DNA of 64,000 nucleotides from assembly GCA_947259315.1 (NCBI GenBank), contig CAMYLR010000004.1:146192-210191 (forward strand), in the 5' to 3' direction. The stretch is from an uncultured Gemmatimonadales bacterium. GTDB taxonomy: Bacteria; Gemmatimonadota; Gemmatimonadetes; JACCXV01; JAHWKZ01. The notes under the pieces are model-generated. The model was not told where the DNA came from, did no database searches, and saw nothing but the letters and a program-made list of their open reading frames with translations. The translations under genes were made by a program, and so were the position numbers. Positions 18,061-27,627 of this stretch are shown here, one piece after another (position 1 is the stretch's first letter; the number at the start of each line of letters is the position of its first letter).

Positions 18061-18191
18061 AGTAGCGCGATGGGCCTCACACCCAAGACCGTCTGGCTAA
18101 TCACGGGTTGAGCAAGCAACATGAGCAGAAGAACAGCCAGGATGGCGTGGTAGATCTGGCTCGGAGCGTCGGCGTCTCGTGTAACAGTCAT
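17967..18191 (-). pseudogene. N-terminal fragment of the potassium channel in a shifted frame
   Basis: From ATG 18191 (or GTG 18194) the frame encodes a short polar start, then two hydrophobic segments (HAILAVLLLMLLAQPVIS and PIALLWGAIFVGSLFTV). It then reads TQKALFVL and hits TGA at 17967 after a meaningless WRWSSCSAF tail. The frame one base back continues AVVFLLRVLTYRR, the third helix of the channel. The join therefore falls near 17990-18005. Intact members of this family are usually longer (about 220-250 aa) than the 175-180 aa that a single-base repair would give, so a deletion rather than a simple sequencing error is possible. Confidence 0.6.
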
Positions 18192-18230
18192 CACATGTCG
18201 AGTGTGGTCTCAGCAGCGGATCGAACCGAG

Positions 18231-18259
18231 TTGACAACGACGTTAGCCATAAGTACTCT
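18231..18259 (+). promoter_or_regulatory. Candidate promoter of the efflux operon
   Basis: A perfect TTGACA (18231-18236) is followed after 17 nt by TACTCT (18254-18259), which matches -10 at only 3 of 6 positions. It lies 48 bp upstream of the start at 18307 in the 115-bp gap that also must hold the divergent promoter of the channel gene. Confidence 0.45.
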
Positions 18260-18306
18260 GGCCGCCCATCTGAGCCACGACTGACCTCATCCCACGGTGC
18301 GATGGC

Positions 18307-20688
18307 ATGAATTTCTTGACCCTTGCATTCACGGCTGCTGTCTTCTTTCACTCATCCGCCGCGCTTGCCCAGGTACCGGATCTCCGCGTCGGCGTCGTCA
18401 TCGATGGGCCGTGGGAACTGAACGACGATATCCGCCAGATGATCCATCGCGAGACTGCGACGCTTACAGCTAGTGAGTTTGACGTCCGATTTCCGGCCGA
18501 CAAGGATATCACCGCCGACTGGACGACCGAGGGCGTGCGCGCAGCACTAGACGTTCTGCTTGCTGATCCGCAGGTCGATCTGGTGATCGCATCCGGGGTT
18601 CTCGCTTCAATCGACGTCGTCCAGCGAGGACCGCTGCCCAAGCCAGTGATCGCCCCATTCACGATCTTCCCGGAGATACTAGGTCTGCCCCCAACCGGCG
18701 GGAGTGGCGTTGAGAATCTGAGCTATGTGACGCTTCCATCGACGTTCGAGAGAGATCTCCAAGCCTTCCGGGATATCGTCCCCATCACGCACCTGGCACT
18801 GCTGATGAACGCCGGGATCGCGACTGGAGTCCGCCACGGTCTGGCTACTATGGCGCAGCGCGCCGAGGCGTGGGGCATAGACGTGACCGTGGTTCCGGTT
18901 TCATCGTCGATTGACGACGCCATCGCCGCGATCCCGACTACCGTTGACGCCGTCTATTTGGCTCCCCTGCTGCACATCCCGATTAGCGAGCATGATCGAT
19001 TGCTGGACACGCTGATCGAGCGGCGCCTGCCGAGCTTCTCCGTGCTCGGACGTGAAGAGGTCGAGCGCGGAGCGTTGGTGGGGTTGCAGATGGACACGTG
19101 GTTTCCACGTATAACGCGTCGCATTGCGCTCAATATTCAGCGCATCCTGCTGAGCGAGCCCCCAGAACAGATCCCGGTCGAATTCCGCACTCAGGAACGG
19201 TTGGTAATAAACATGGCCACCGCTCGCGCGATCAATCGCTTTCCGCCCTACTGGGTATTGATCGAAGCCGAAGCCCTGAACGAAGCTCCTTCAGCCCCGA
19301 GTTTGGAACTCGATCTCCACTCCGCAGTCCATGAAGCGATTCGAGAGAACCTCGACCTGGCGGCCAATGAGCGGGCGGTCGCAGCCGGTGCGCAGGAGAT
19401 CCCGCTCGCCAGGTCCCGTCTGCTCCCTCAAGTGGACGCCTCCACGCTTTCGACGGCGATCGACGAAGACCGTGCGGAGGCCAGCCTCGGAGTCCAACCC
19501 GAACGCCGTTCAACCGGCACGCTGGCGCTGAACCAACTCCTATTCTCGGAATCGGCTTGGGCCAACCTGTCGATTCAGCGCCGCTTGCAGAATGCTCGTG
19601 AGCACGATCGGGAGGCACTCCGTTTCGACATCGCCCAAGCAACGGCCACGGCCTACCTGAATGTACTCCAGGCCAAGACCGCGGAGTCCGTTGAGCGCGA
19701 CAACCTCGCACTAACCCGCACAAACCTTGAGATGGCGCAATCAAGAAAGGAGATAGGGATCGCTAACCCATCAGAGGTCTATCGCTGGGAAAGCGAGGTG
19801 GCGCTCAGTCGCCGGCGAGTCATCGACGCGGTTGCGGCAACTCGCCAGGCGGAGATCGCTCTCGCGCGTCTTCTTAACCGTCCTCTGAACGAAACATTCG
19901 AGCTGGCCGATGTAGCGATCGAGGATCCTTCGCTCGTTACTGGGCAACGTGGCTTTTTTGGCTATGTCGAGGACCAGCTAGTCTTTGATGCTTTCTCCGA
20001 CTTTCTAGTCAAGGAGGGGTTGGCAGCCTCACCCGAGATCCATCAGCTAGACGAGCTGATCGCCGCAAGCGAGCGCTCGCTTCGCTCGGCAACGAGCGCG
20101 TTCTTCTCGCCCACCGTCTCGCTGCAGGCTCGAGTCGATCGTCAGTTCAACGAGAGTGGTGCCGGCACGGGAGGGCTCGGAGTTCAACTCCCGACCGAGC
20201 TTCCAACCGCCGACGACACCGACTGGAGCGTCGGCGTCAATCTCAGCATTCCGGTGTGGACGAGCGGTTCACGGCTAGCCGATCGCGTGCAGGCCAGCGA
20301 AGAGCTTTTTGACCTGCGCCTCCAGCGGGCTGCTGCCGCCGAGAAGGTCGAGCAACGCATCCGCACCGCCCTCGAGCGGATCAGTGCCTCGTTCCTGGGG
20401 ATCCAGCTCGCCGAAGATGCGGCTACCGCTGCTAACCAATCGCTCGAACTCGTATCTGATGGGTATTCCCGCGGTGTCGTTTCGATCCTCGACGTGCTCG
20501 ACGCGCAGAACGCGGCGCTGACTGCTGACCTCGCTGCGGCCGCCAGCGTCTACCAGTTCTTGATCGATCTAATGGAGGTCGAGAGAGCGACCAGCCAGCT
20601 CGATTTCTTCATGTCACCGGAAGCGTACGCAGCGTGGTTTCAGCGCCTCGATACTCACTTCGAGTCGGTTGGGGTTTCTCCTCGGTAA
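18307..20688 (+). CDS. Fusion of ABC-type substrate-binding domain with TolC-family outer membrane protein
   Basis: 793 aa from ATG 18307, with signal peptide 1-21 (ends ALAQ). Residues about 25-325 have two Rossmann-like lobes (RVGVVIDGPWELND, then VDLVIASGVLAS, then THLALLMNAGIATG, then VDAVYLAP) and finish RLVINMATARAINRFPPYWVLIEAEALNE. This is the closing block of ABC_sub_bind proteins (PF04392 type). Residues about 340-790 are a TolC/OEP repeat pair: long heptad helices, FDIAQATATAYLNVLQA, SRKEIGIANPSEVYRWESEVA, then WSVGVNLSIPVWTSGSR and GYSRGVVSILDVLDAQNAAL. The stop overlaps the adaptor start by 1 bp (TAATG). It likely forms the outer-membrane channel of the pump with a ligand-binding domain in the periplasm. 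Confidence 0.85.
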   Translation: MNFLTLAFTAAVFFHSSAALAQVPDLRVGVVIDGPWELNDDIRQMIHRETATLTASEFDVRFPADKDITADWTTEGVRAALDVLLADPQVDLVIASGVLASIDVVQRGPLPKPVIAPFTIFPEILGLPPTGGSGVENLSYVTLPSTFERDLQAFRDIVPITHLALLMNAGIATGVRHGLATMAQRAEAWGIDVTVVPVSSSIDDAIAAIPTTVDAVYLAPLLHIPISEHDRLLDTLIERRLPSFSVLGREEVERGALVGLQMDTWFPRITRRIALNIQRILLSEPPEQIPVEFRTQERLVINMATARAINRFPPYWVLIEAEALNEAPSAPSLELDLHSAVHEAIRENLDLAANERAVAAGAQEIPLARSRLLPQVDASTLSTAIDEDRAEASLGVQPERRSTGTLALNQLLFSESAWANLSIQRRLQNAREHDREALRFDIAQATATAYLNVLQAKTAESVERDNLALTRTNLEMAQSRKEIGIANPSEVYRWESEVALSRRRVIDAVAATRQAEIALARLLNRPLNETFELADVAIEDPSLVTGQRGFFGYVEDQLVFDAFSDFLVKEGLAASPEIHQLDELIAASERSLRSATSAFFSPTVSLQARVDRQFNESGAGTGGLGVQLPTELPTADDTDWSVGVNLSIPVWTSGSRLADRVQASEELFDLRLQRAAAAEKVEQRIRTALERISASFLGIQLAEDAATAANQSLELVSDGYSRGVVSILDVLDAQNAALTADLAAAASVYQFLIDLMEVERATSQLDFFMSPEAYAAWFQRLDTHFESVGVSPR

Positions 20689-21803
20689 TGAGCACATTCT
20701 CGTCACACCGTGCTGTCCTGGTCACAACGGTGTTGCTTTGTATCCAATTCATGGCTTGCGGCGCCGAATCGGAGGAAACCTCTCCCCTCAGGCCGGTTCG
20801 GACAATGGAGATCCTCACCGGGGCCGGGGCTCGACAGCGCACGTTCTCTGGCGTGACGCGTGCCGGGATCGAGGCGGTGCTGAGCTTCCGCGTTCCAGGC
20901 ACAATCGTTCAACTTCCGATCGCAGTTGGTCAATCCGTCGATGAAGGCCAGGTGATCGCAGCTCTCGATCCAGCGGATTACAGGTTGCAGGTACAAGAAG
21001 CAGCCGCAGCGCTCGCCCAGTCGCAAGCCAGTGCTCGTAACACCCAAGCCAACTACGATCGCGTACGAGAGCTATATGAAAACGAAAACGCCTCGCTAAG
21101 CGAGCTCGACGCGGCTCGAGCGGCAGCGGAATCTGGCCAAGCATCGGTTTCGGCGGCCCGGACTCGCCTAGCATTGACGCGATCCCAACTCAGCTACACA
21201 ACCCTCCGGGCACCGGTCGCGGGCGACATCGCCTCGGTCACGACCGAAGTCAACGAGAACGTCAATACCGGCCAGGCGATCGCCGTGCTCAACGCCGGAG
21301 AAATTCCAGAAGTTGAGGTCGCGATCCCGGAGAACCTGATCTCGGGGATCCAGGTCGGAGATGACGTGACCGTCACGCTGGACGCGATTCCGGATCGACG
21401 ATTCCCCGCCACGATCACAGAGGTGGGCGCCGCCGCGACCGCCGCGGGCGCGACGTTCCCGGTCACCGTCCGGTTTGACGACGCAGACACGGCGATCCGA
21501 CCGGGCATGGCCGCATCGGCGACGTTCTCCTTCGCCGCCACGTCTGCTGGAAATGTGGTTCAAGTTCCCCCAGCCGCTGTCACCGAGGACCGTCAAGGAC
21601 GATACGTCTACGTCGTGGAGCGCTCCGATGAGGGCACAGGTGCAGTCCGGCGTCGCTCGGTTCGCGTCGGCGAGCTCACCGCTTCGGGTTTGACTGTCCT
21701 CGGCGGGCTCGACGATGGTGATCTGCTCGTAACCGCCGGCGTCAGTCGCATCCAGGACGGTCAGCGAGTGCGCCTGCTGAACGGCTCAGGGATCGCTGAG
21801 TGA
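20688..21803 (+). CDS. RND efflux periplasmic adaptor (membrane fusion lipoprotein)
   Basis: 371 aa from ATG 20688, overlapping the stop of the fusion gene (TAATG). Residues 1-24 are a lipoprotein signal with lipobox FMAC-G, so the mature protein is anchored by a lipid. Domain order is the HlyD/AcrA one: first lipoyl half (VPGTIVQLPIAVGQSVDEGQVIAALD), helical hairpin (AAAALAQSQASARNTQANYDRVRELY to ALTRSQL), second lipoyl half (LRAPVAGDIASVTTEVNENV), beta barrel (VEVAIPENLISGIQVGDDVTV) and membrane-proximal domain. It links the RND pump downstream to the TolC-type protein upstream. Confidence 0.93.
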   Translation: MSTFSSHRAVLVTTVLLCIQFMACGAESEETSPLRPVRTMEILTGAGARQRTFSGVTRAGIEAVLSFRVPGTIVQLPIAVGQSVDEGQVIAALDPADYRLQVQEAAAALAQSQASARNTQANYDRVRELYENENASLSELDAARAAAESGQASVSAARTRLALTRSQLSYTTLRAPVAGDIASVTTEVNENVNTGQAIAVLNAGEIPEVEVAIPENLISGIQVGDDVTVTLDAIPDRRFPATITEVGAAATAAGATFPVTVRFDDADTAIRPGMAASATFSFAATSAGNVVQVPPAAVTEDRQGRYVYVVERSDEGTGAVRRRSVRVGELTASGLTVLGGLDDGDLLVTAGVSRIQDGQRVRLLNGSGIAE

Positions 21804-24800
21804 GCCTTACCAGCCAAGCACTAGCCAAGAACCGCATTACGTTCACCGCCCTGGCGATCATTCTGGTCGGGGGGGTGTCAGCCTATCGCACCCTGCCGCG
21901 TGCCGAAGATCCGGGCTTCATAATTCGGACCGCTGTTGTAATCACGAACTTCCCCGGTGCGAGTCCTGAACGAGTCGAGCTGCTTGTCACCGACAAGATT
22001 GAGAAGGCGATCCAGGAGATCCCCGAGCTCGACATCATCAGAAGCCAGTCGAAAACCGGGAGCTCGATCATATGGGTCGACATCAAGGAAGAGTACACCG
22101 AGATGCGACCGATCTGGGACAGCCTTCGGCGTAAAGTCGATCGGGTTCGGGGTGACCTGCCAGAGGGTGTCAGTAGTCCGTTTGTCAACGACGAGTTTGG
22201 CGATGTCTTTGGTATCGTAATCGCTTTAACCGGCGACGGGTTCACATATGCGGAGCTCAAAGACGTGGCCGACGAAGTCCGTGACGAGCTCCTGCTCATC
22301 CCCGACGCCGCCAAGGTCGACATCTACGGTGCACAAGACGAACGGATTTTTGTCGAGTACAACAACGCCCGTTTGGCCGAGTACGGGATCTCGCCGATTC
22401 AGCTCGAGCAGATACTCGCGAGCCGCAACATCGTAATCCCGGGCGGCAACATTACCACCGGAGACGAACGCATCGTTCTCGAACCCACCGGGAACTTCGA
22501 GTCCGTCGACGAGCTGAAACAGACGATCATAAAGCTCCCCGGCCGCGATGCGTTGATCTACCTCCAAGACCTGGCCGAGATCTCCCGAGGCTACGTCGAC
22601 CCACCAAAGACGATGATGCGAGCGAACGGAATCCCATCGCTCGGTCTCGCGGTCTCGATGCGGGAAGGCGGCAACATCATCGTGCTGGGGGAGGCGGTGA
22701 GGGCCACGATCGATCGAGTCAAAGCTACGTACCCGATCGGAATCGAATTCGATTACATCCAGTTCCAGCCTGACCCGGTACAGAAAAAGGTCGATGATTT
22801 CGCCGGAAGTCTCCTGCAGGCGATCGCCATCGTCGGGCTCGTAATGCTGCTCACGTTGGGCCTCCGGACCGGGTTCGTCGTCGCCAGCCTAATCCCGATG
22901 GCGATGATCATGGCGCTTCTGGTCATGTCGTTTCTGGGGATCGGCCTAGATCAGATGTCGCTGGCTTCCCTCATTATCGCGCTGGGCATGCTGGTCGATA
23001 ACGCGATCGTGATGTCAGAATCGATCATGGTCATGATGCAATCTGGAAAGTCCGCTGTGCAATCGGCCGTGGATTCGGCGCACGAGCTCATGTTACCGCT
23101 ACTTACCTCTTCGTTGACGACCGCGGCCGCTTTTCTTCCGATCTACTTAGCGGAGTCAACAGTTGGTGAATACACAGCTCCGATCTTCCTAGTCGTCACG
23201 ATCACGTTGCTGTGCTCGTGGCTCTTGGCGCTGACGATGATCCCACTTCTAGCGGTGCGCTATCTGCGCGTGAAGCCCACGGCCGGAGAGGCCAGTTTCG
23301 ACACACCGTTCTACCAACGGTATCGCAGTCTCCTTCTCGCCGGGCTTCGGCGTCCTTGGCACACCCTTGCAGCCGTATTTGTGATATTGGTATTGGCGTT
23401 GGGTGTTTTCCGCTTTGTTCCGGTCATCTTCTTTCCACCGAACGATCGACCGACTTTCTCTGCCGATCTCGAATTGCCAGTCGGGACCCCGATCGAAAAG
23501 ACCGCTGCCATGGTAAGCGCGTTCGATCGTTTTCTGATAGACAGCCTCGCGACCAATGACAACCGCGAGACGGGTGTAACCAACTGGGCGGCCTTTATCG
23601 GCGAGGGCGCACCTCGATATCTGTTGCCGTACGCTCCCGAGATGGCCGCACCGGAGTACTCGTACATGATCCTCAACGCAACATCGCGCAACGCCGTGGA
23701 GGATCTTGTCGCATCGATCGAGGCATTTGCGAATCGCAAGTTCCCAGACCTTAAGGCGACGATCCGCCCGCTCGACCTGGGTCCACCAGCATGGCCGCCA
23801 ATCGAGGTTCGAATCTCGGGGCGGAATCCCGATGTGCTGTTCAACCTGGTCGACCAAGTAAAAACGCAACTGCGACAGATCCCGGGAACAAAGCTGATCG
23901 ACGACAATTGGGGACCGCGATCAAAGAAACTCGAGGTGCGGGTGAATCAACCTCGGGCCCGCCGGGCTGGCGTCACGAGCCAGGACATCGCCGTCTCGTT
24001 GCAGACCTACTTGAGCGGCATCGAGATCAGCGAGTACCGCGAAGAAGACGAGGTCATACCGATTACGATGCGATCGGTGGCAGCTGAAAGGCAGGACATC
24101 GATCAACTGGAAAGTCTGAACGTCTACGCCCAGGCGACGGGCCGATCGGTACCGTTGCGACAAGTCGCGGATGTCGAGGTCGTTTGGCAGCCGGCCAAGA
24201 TCCTGCGCTATGACCGGCTCAAGACGGTCACCGTCGAGGCTGCCACGGAGCCGGGCGTGACAGCCAACGAGGTGACCACTCAACTTCGACCTTGGCTCGA
24301 AGAGCAGAGCCAGGAGTGGGGTCTCGGCTACTCATGGGCGTTCGGGGGCGAGCAGGAAACCTCTGTCGAAGCAAACCAGTCGATCATGGCAAAGCTCCCG
24401 ATCGCCGGGCTGATCATCCTCTTGCTGTTGGTAGGTCAGTTCAACTCGTTCCGCCGACCGGCGATCATCTTGCTGACGATCCCATTGGGTGTGATCGGTG
24501 TCATCTTTGGGCTCTTCATGGCGCGTTCGTACTTCGGATTTATGACGCTGCTGGGAATCATCTCGTTGTCGGGAATCGTGATCAACAACGCGATCGTGTT
24601 GCTCGATCGGATCAAGATCGAGATCGAGGAGAACGGTCTCGAGCCATCAAAGGCGGTGGTCGAAGCCGCACAGAAACGGCTGCGGCCGATCCTCCTGACG
24701 ACCGCGACGACGATCGGTGGGTTGCTTCCGCTATGGTTCGGCGGCGGGCCGATGTGGGAGCCGATGGCGATCGCCATCATCTTCGGACTCCTCTTCGCCA

Positions 24801-24865
24801 CCATGCTGACGCTGGGTGTCGTGCCGGTGCTCTACTCGCTGTTCTTTGGGGTCAAGTACTCGTAG
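21800..24865 (+). CDS. RND-family efflux pump, inner membrane permease
   Basis: 1021 aa from GTG 21800, overlapping the adaptor stop by 4 bp (GTGA). It has twelve membrane segments and two large periplasmic loops, the standard HAE-type length. The TM4 relay region reads LGMLVDNAIVMSESI (DN instead of the DD of AcrB) and TM10 reads SGIVINNAIVLLDRIK (N instead of the AcrB Lys). This is the pattern of many MdtB/HAE subgroup pumps, so it is probably still proton-driven. The conserved block RPILLTTATTIGGLLPLW closes the protein. Substrates are unknown. Confidence 0.93.
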   Translation: MSLTSQALAKNRITFTALAIILVGGVSAYRTLPRAEDPGFIIRTAVVITNFPGASPERVELLVTDKIEKAIQEIPELDIIRSQSKTGSSIIWVDIKEEYTEMRPIWDSLRRKVDRVRGDLPEGVSSPFVNDEFGDVFGIVIALTGDGFTYAELKDVADEVRDELLLIPDAAKVDIYGAQDERIFVEYNNARLAEYGISPIQLEQILASRNIVIPGGNITTGDERIVLEPTGNFESVDELKQTIIKLPGRDALIYLQDLAEISRGYVDPPKTMMRANGIPSLGLAVSMREGGNIIVLGEAVRATIDRVKATYPIGIEFDYIQFQPDPVQKKVDDFAGSLLQAIAIVGLVMLLTLGLRTGFVVASLIPMAMIMALLVMSFLGIGLDQMSLASLIIALGMLVDNAIVMSESIMVMMQSGKSAVQSAVDSAHELMLPLLTSSLTTAAAFLPIYLAESTVGEYTAPIFLVVTITLLCSWLLALTMIPLLAVRYLRVKPTAGEASFDTPFYQRYRSLLLAGLRRPWHTLAAVFVILVLALGVFRFVPVIFFPPNDRPTFSADLELPVGTPIEKTAAMVSAFDRFLIDSLATNDNRETGVTNWAAFIGEGAPRYLLPYAPEMAAPEYSYMILNATSRNAVEDLVASIEAFANRKFPDLKATIRPLDLGPPAWPPIEVRISGRNPDVLFNLVDQVKTQLRQIPGTKLIDDNWGPRSKKLEVRVNQPRARRAGVTSQDIAVSLQTYLSGIEISEYREEDEVIPITMRSVAAERQDIDQLESLNVYAQATGRSVPLRQVADVEVVWQPAKILRYDRLKTVTVEAATEPGVTANEVTTQLRPWLEEQSQEWGLGYSWAFGGEQETSVEANQSIMAKLPIAGLIILLLLVGQFNSFRRPAIILLTIPLGVIGVIFGLFMARSYFGFMTLLGIISLSGIVINNAIVLLDRIKIEIEENGLEPSKAVVEAAQKRLRPILLTTATTIGGLLPLWFGGGPMWEPMAIAIIFGLLFATMLTLGVVPVLYSLFFGVKYS

Positions 24866-24878
24866 CGTCGGCAGTTTG

Positions 24879-24953
<75 letters not shown>

Positions 24954-24986
24954 TCGCGGCGTGCGGACCCAAGATATTGAAGAAAT

Positions 24987-25014
24987 GGGCGACGGCCCAA
25001 CCGAGCCATCGCCC
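24987..25014 (-). terminator. Rho-independent terminator of the TPR gene
   Basis: A 10-bp stem, 24987-24996 with 25005-25014, has one G-U pair and an 8-nt loop. On the minus strand it is followed by ATTTCTTCAAT. It lies 27 bp past the TPR stop and before tRNA-Gly. Confidence 0.7.
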
Positions 25015-25041
25015 ACCTCGTCTCGCTACCTGAACCCTCAG

Positions 25042-26376
25042 CTACAGAATATCGTACCGAACGCGCGGATTCTCGGCCGGCGTCGAGAACTGGACCGTCA
25101 CGTTCTCGGCCTCGCCGGCAGGCAGCGGCTCCCCCGCCACCGACATCTCTTTCGCCTCGATCACGTCGCCATCTGCAGAGATGAGCATGAACTTGACCAT
25201 TATGTCCTGAACCGGGGCCTCCGTCCGATTCGAGAACGTCACCTCGACACCCCACGTCTCGTCGCTTCTCTGACTCAGGCGCAGCGCTTCGAGCTTGAGC
25301 GGGATCGCCTCGGCGTACCCAAACGCCTCCTGGGCGCCCTCTACGTCGCCCAGATCACGCCTGACGTACCCCATGTACTCCCAAGCTTCGTGGTTGTCGG
25401 GCTCGAGCTCGATCTGCTGTTCGAGCACCGCTTTGGCTCCCTCGAGATCGCCGCTCTGGATGCGTACGAATGCAAGGTACGACAGCGGCTCGGTGTTTTG
25501 CGAACGGCTCATCTCGACGGCTCGTGACAGGACTTCGTCGGCCAGCTCCAACTGTTGCGCGTTCGCCAACCGGAAACCGAACTCGGTCAACACGTCCGCG
25601 TTGGCGGCTTCGGAATCCATGATCTTGCGAATGATCGGCTCAGCCTTCTCCATGTTGCCGAGCGACGCGTGCAACCCCGCCAGCTGGATCTCGACCTCGA
25701 TCTCATCGGGGTTATCGGCCAGGTAGTTCTCGTACACGGTCGCGGCTTCACCGGCGATCCGTTCGGCCTGATTGGTGTTCCCCGCGGCGGCCGCTTCCTC
25801 CGCCTTGAACTGATACGTCTGGCCGAGCCTCAAGAGCGCTGGCTTGTAGGCTGGATCGAACTCGAGCGCTTTGTTAAAGCTCTCGATCGCCAGATCGTAC
25901 TCCTTCTTGGTCTGGTGTACCGCGCCCAAGCCGAGGTAGCCCTCTTTCCCGGTCGGGTTTACTTCGACCGCGGTCCTGAGCGTACTCTCGGCAGCCTCGA
26001 CGTCGCCGGCCGACAACAACCGCACGCCTTCGTTCACCATCGGCCCCCACAGCGCCATCTTGGCTTGATCGATGTCGTCTTGCAGCTCGTCGCCTGCGCC
26101 GGGATTGCCGTTCAGGCTGTCCGCGACCGCCAGCAGGCCGAGCGCTTTGTAGCTCGAGTCGGGCGATACGCGGGCCAGCGCCACCGCATACAAGTACTGA
26201 TACTCTGAGTTGTCCGTGCACATCTCGAGGTTCTCGGCCAGCACTTTACGCGCGTCGGCCCATTTGTTCTTCGAGATTCGGGCCTTCGACCCGTTGATGT
26301 AGGCCTGGCACGTTTGGCCGTAGCCGAGTTCAGCGCTCAGCAGCACCAGCACCCCGGCGAGCAGAATCCGTTTCAT
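25042..26376 (-). CDS. Secreted tetratricopeptide-repeat protein
   Basis: 444 aa. ATG 26376 follows GGAGG with spacing 6. Signal peptide 1-20 (ends GYGQ), then a short segment with two Cys that could pair (CQAYING, EMCTDN). From about residue 30 to 350 the chain is a run of TPR-like helical pairs; clear ones are KEGYLGLGAVHQTKKEYDLA followed by SFNKALEFDPAYKPA, and ALLRLGQTYQF. The last 90 aa form a beta domain (WGVEVTFSNRTEAPVQDIMVKF) of the FxLYD or similar Ig-like kind. It probably acts as a periplasmic scaffold. It stands alone between larC and tRNA-Gly with its own terminator. Confidence 0.82.
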   Translation of the reverse strand: MKRILLAGVLVLLSAELGYGQTCQAYINGSKARISKNKWADARKVLAENLEMCTDNSEYQYLYAVALARVSPDSSYKALGLLAVADSLNGNPGAGDELQDDIDQAKMALWGPMVNEGVRLLSAGDVEAAESTLRTAVEVNPTGKEGYLGLGAVHQTKKEYDLAIESFNKALEFDPAYKPALLRLGQTYQFKAEEAAAAGNTNQAERIAGEAATVYENYLADNPDEIEVEIQLAGLHASLGNMEKAEPIIRKIMDSEAANADVLTEFGFRLANAQQLELADEVLSRAVEMSRSQNTEPLSYLAFVRIQSGDLEGAKAVLEQQIELEPDNHEAWEYMGYVRRDLGDVEGAQEAFGYAEAIPLKLEALRLSQRSDETWGVEVTFSNRTEAPVQDIMVKFMLISADGDVIEAKEMSVAGEPLPAGEAENVTVQFSTPAENPRVRYDIL

Positions 26377-26413
26377 CGATGTCCTCCGTAGAAAAGAATC
26401 AGGTAGCACACGA

Positions 26414-27598
26414 TTATACCTCCATATCGGGACCGGGTTCCAGCCGCGCCAATTCGGCCGTCAGTGCCGCAACCACGTCGCGGACGGCTACCCCTCGGGC
26501 TTCGGCGATCGCCCGGCAAGCGTCGAACTCGGGTCGCAGCTCAACCCGACCGTCGCGTCGCCGCACACGCTTGACGGAGACTCGTCCAAACGACGTGTCG
26601 ACTTCGATCGATTCACGCGCCAGTGTGTGACGGGAGGCGTCCCAATAACGAACGCCCAGTGTCGTAGTTTCGTTGAACAGTACTTCGGTCGTCGCATCGA
26701 CCATCTCGCGCGGTGCAAGTAGTCGTACCGTGACACCCGGTCGCTGCTTCTTCATCTGCACCGGCACCCAATGCACCTCGACCGCACCGGCCGCGTACAA
26801 CCGATCGGCCAGCGGACCGAAAAGCCGCGGCTCGAGATCATCCAGATCGCACTCGACGACAGCCAACCGTTGAGCCGGTTCGCGGGAATCGCCGACAACG
26901 AGTCGCAACAGGTTGGGCTGCTCGTTCAACTCCCGAGTGCCGGCGCCGTAACCGACGTGATCGGGTACGAAGTCGGGCGGCAACCCTTGCGCAGACGCCA
27001 GCGTCGTCACCAACGCTGCTCCGGTCGGAGTCGTGAGCTCGGTTTGGACCGCCGAGTCGCGAATCTGCCAGCCCTGAACGAGCTCCATGACCGCCGGTGG
27101 CGGAACCGGAAGCCGTCCATGACTCGTCTCGGTCCAACCCGAACCCAACGTGAACGGCGACGCGTGCAGCGCCCCGATGTTGAGGCTGTCGAGACACCAA
27201 ACAACACCGACGATATCGACGATCGCGTCCAGCGCCCCGACTTCGTGAAAGTGCACCTCGTCGATCGTCGTGCCGTGGACCTTGGCCTCGGCCTGCCCAA
27301 GTCGCTCGAAGACGTGTCGCGCTCGATCGGTGACGGAAGCGTGGAAATTGGCGTTCTGGATCCGCTCGATGATCTCGGTCAGTGACCGGTGCTCGACCCG
27401 GTCGGGCACATCCACGTGGCACAGAGTCGCGTTGATCCCGTGACGAAAGACGACCTCGGTCGTGAGGCTGACGCCTTCGAGCGCCAGTGGCTCGAGCGCG
27501 GCCTCGAGCCGGTCCAGCTCGACACCCGCATCCAAGCATGCACCGAGCAGCATGTCACCGCTGACACCTGAGAACATGTCGAGATAACCGATCCGCAT
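26414..27598 (-). CDS. larC: Nickel-pincer cofactor nickel insertase LarC
   Basis: 394 aa from ATG 27598 (MRIGYLDMFSGVSGDMLLGACLDAG, the family N-terminus). An ATG at 27628 overlaps the thrC stop as TGATG and would add 10 aa; either could be used. Family blocks are VHFHEVGALDAIVDIVGV, TPTGAALVTTLA, VECDLDDLEPRLFGPLADRL and PGVTVRLLAPREM. LarC inserts nickel into the pyridinium bis-thiocarboxylate mononucleotide using CTP. In Lactobacillus the gene is split by a frameshift; here it is one frame. It ends the PIN-ispD-ispF-thrC operon; larB is 10 kb upstream and larE is not in the window. Confidence 0.92.
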   Translation of the reverse strand: MRIGYLDMFSGVSGDMLLGACLDAGVELDRLEAALEPLALEGVSLTTEVVFRHGINATLCHVDVPDRVEHRSLTEIIERIQNANFHASVTDRARHVFERLGQAEAKVHGTTIDEVHFHEVGALDAIVDIVGVVWCLDSLNIGALHASPFTLGSGWTETSHGRLPVPPPAVMELVQGWQIRDSAVQTELTTPTGAALVTTLASAQGLPPDFVPDHVGYGAGTRELNEQPNLLRLVVGDSREPAQRLAVVECDLDDLEPRLFGPLADRLYAAGAVEVHWVPVQMKKQRPGVTVRLLAPREMVDATTEVLFNETTTLGVRYWDASRHTLARESIEVDTSFGRVSVKRVRRRDGRVELRPEFDACRAIAEARGVAVRDVVAALTAELARLEPGPDMEV

Positions 27599-27627
27599 GG
27601 AACCAAGTGTAGCCTGGGCGCCGGCCA

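Noticed and set aside
22940..24640. Missing proton-relay residues in the RND pump (DN and NN instead of DD and K)
   Set aside because: That pattern is common in other HAE-type pumps, so it does not suggest loss of function.
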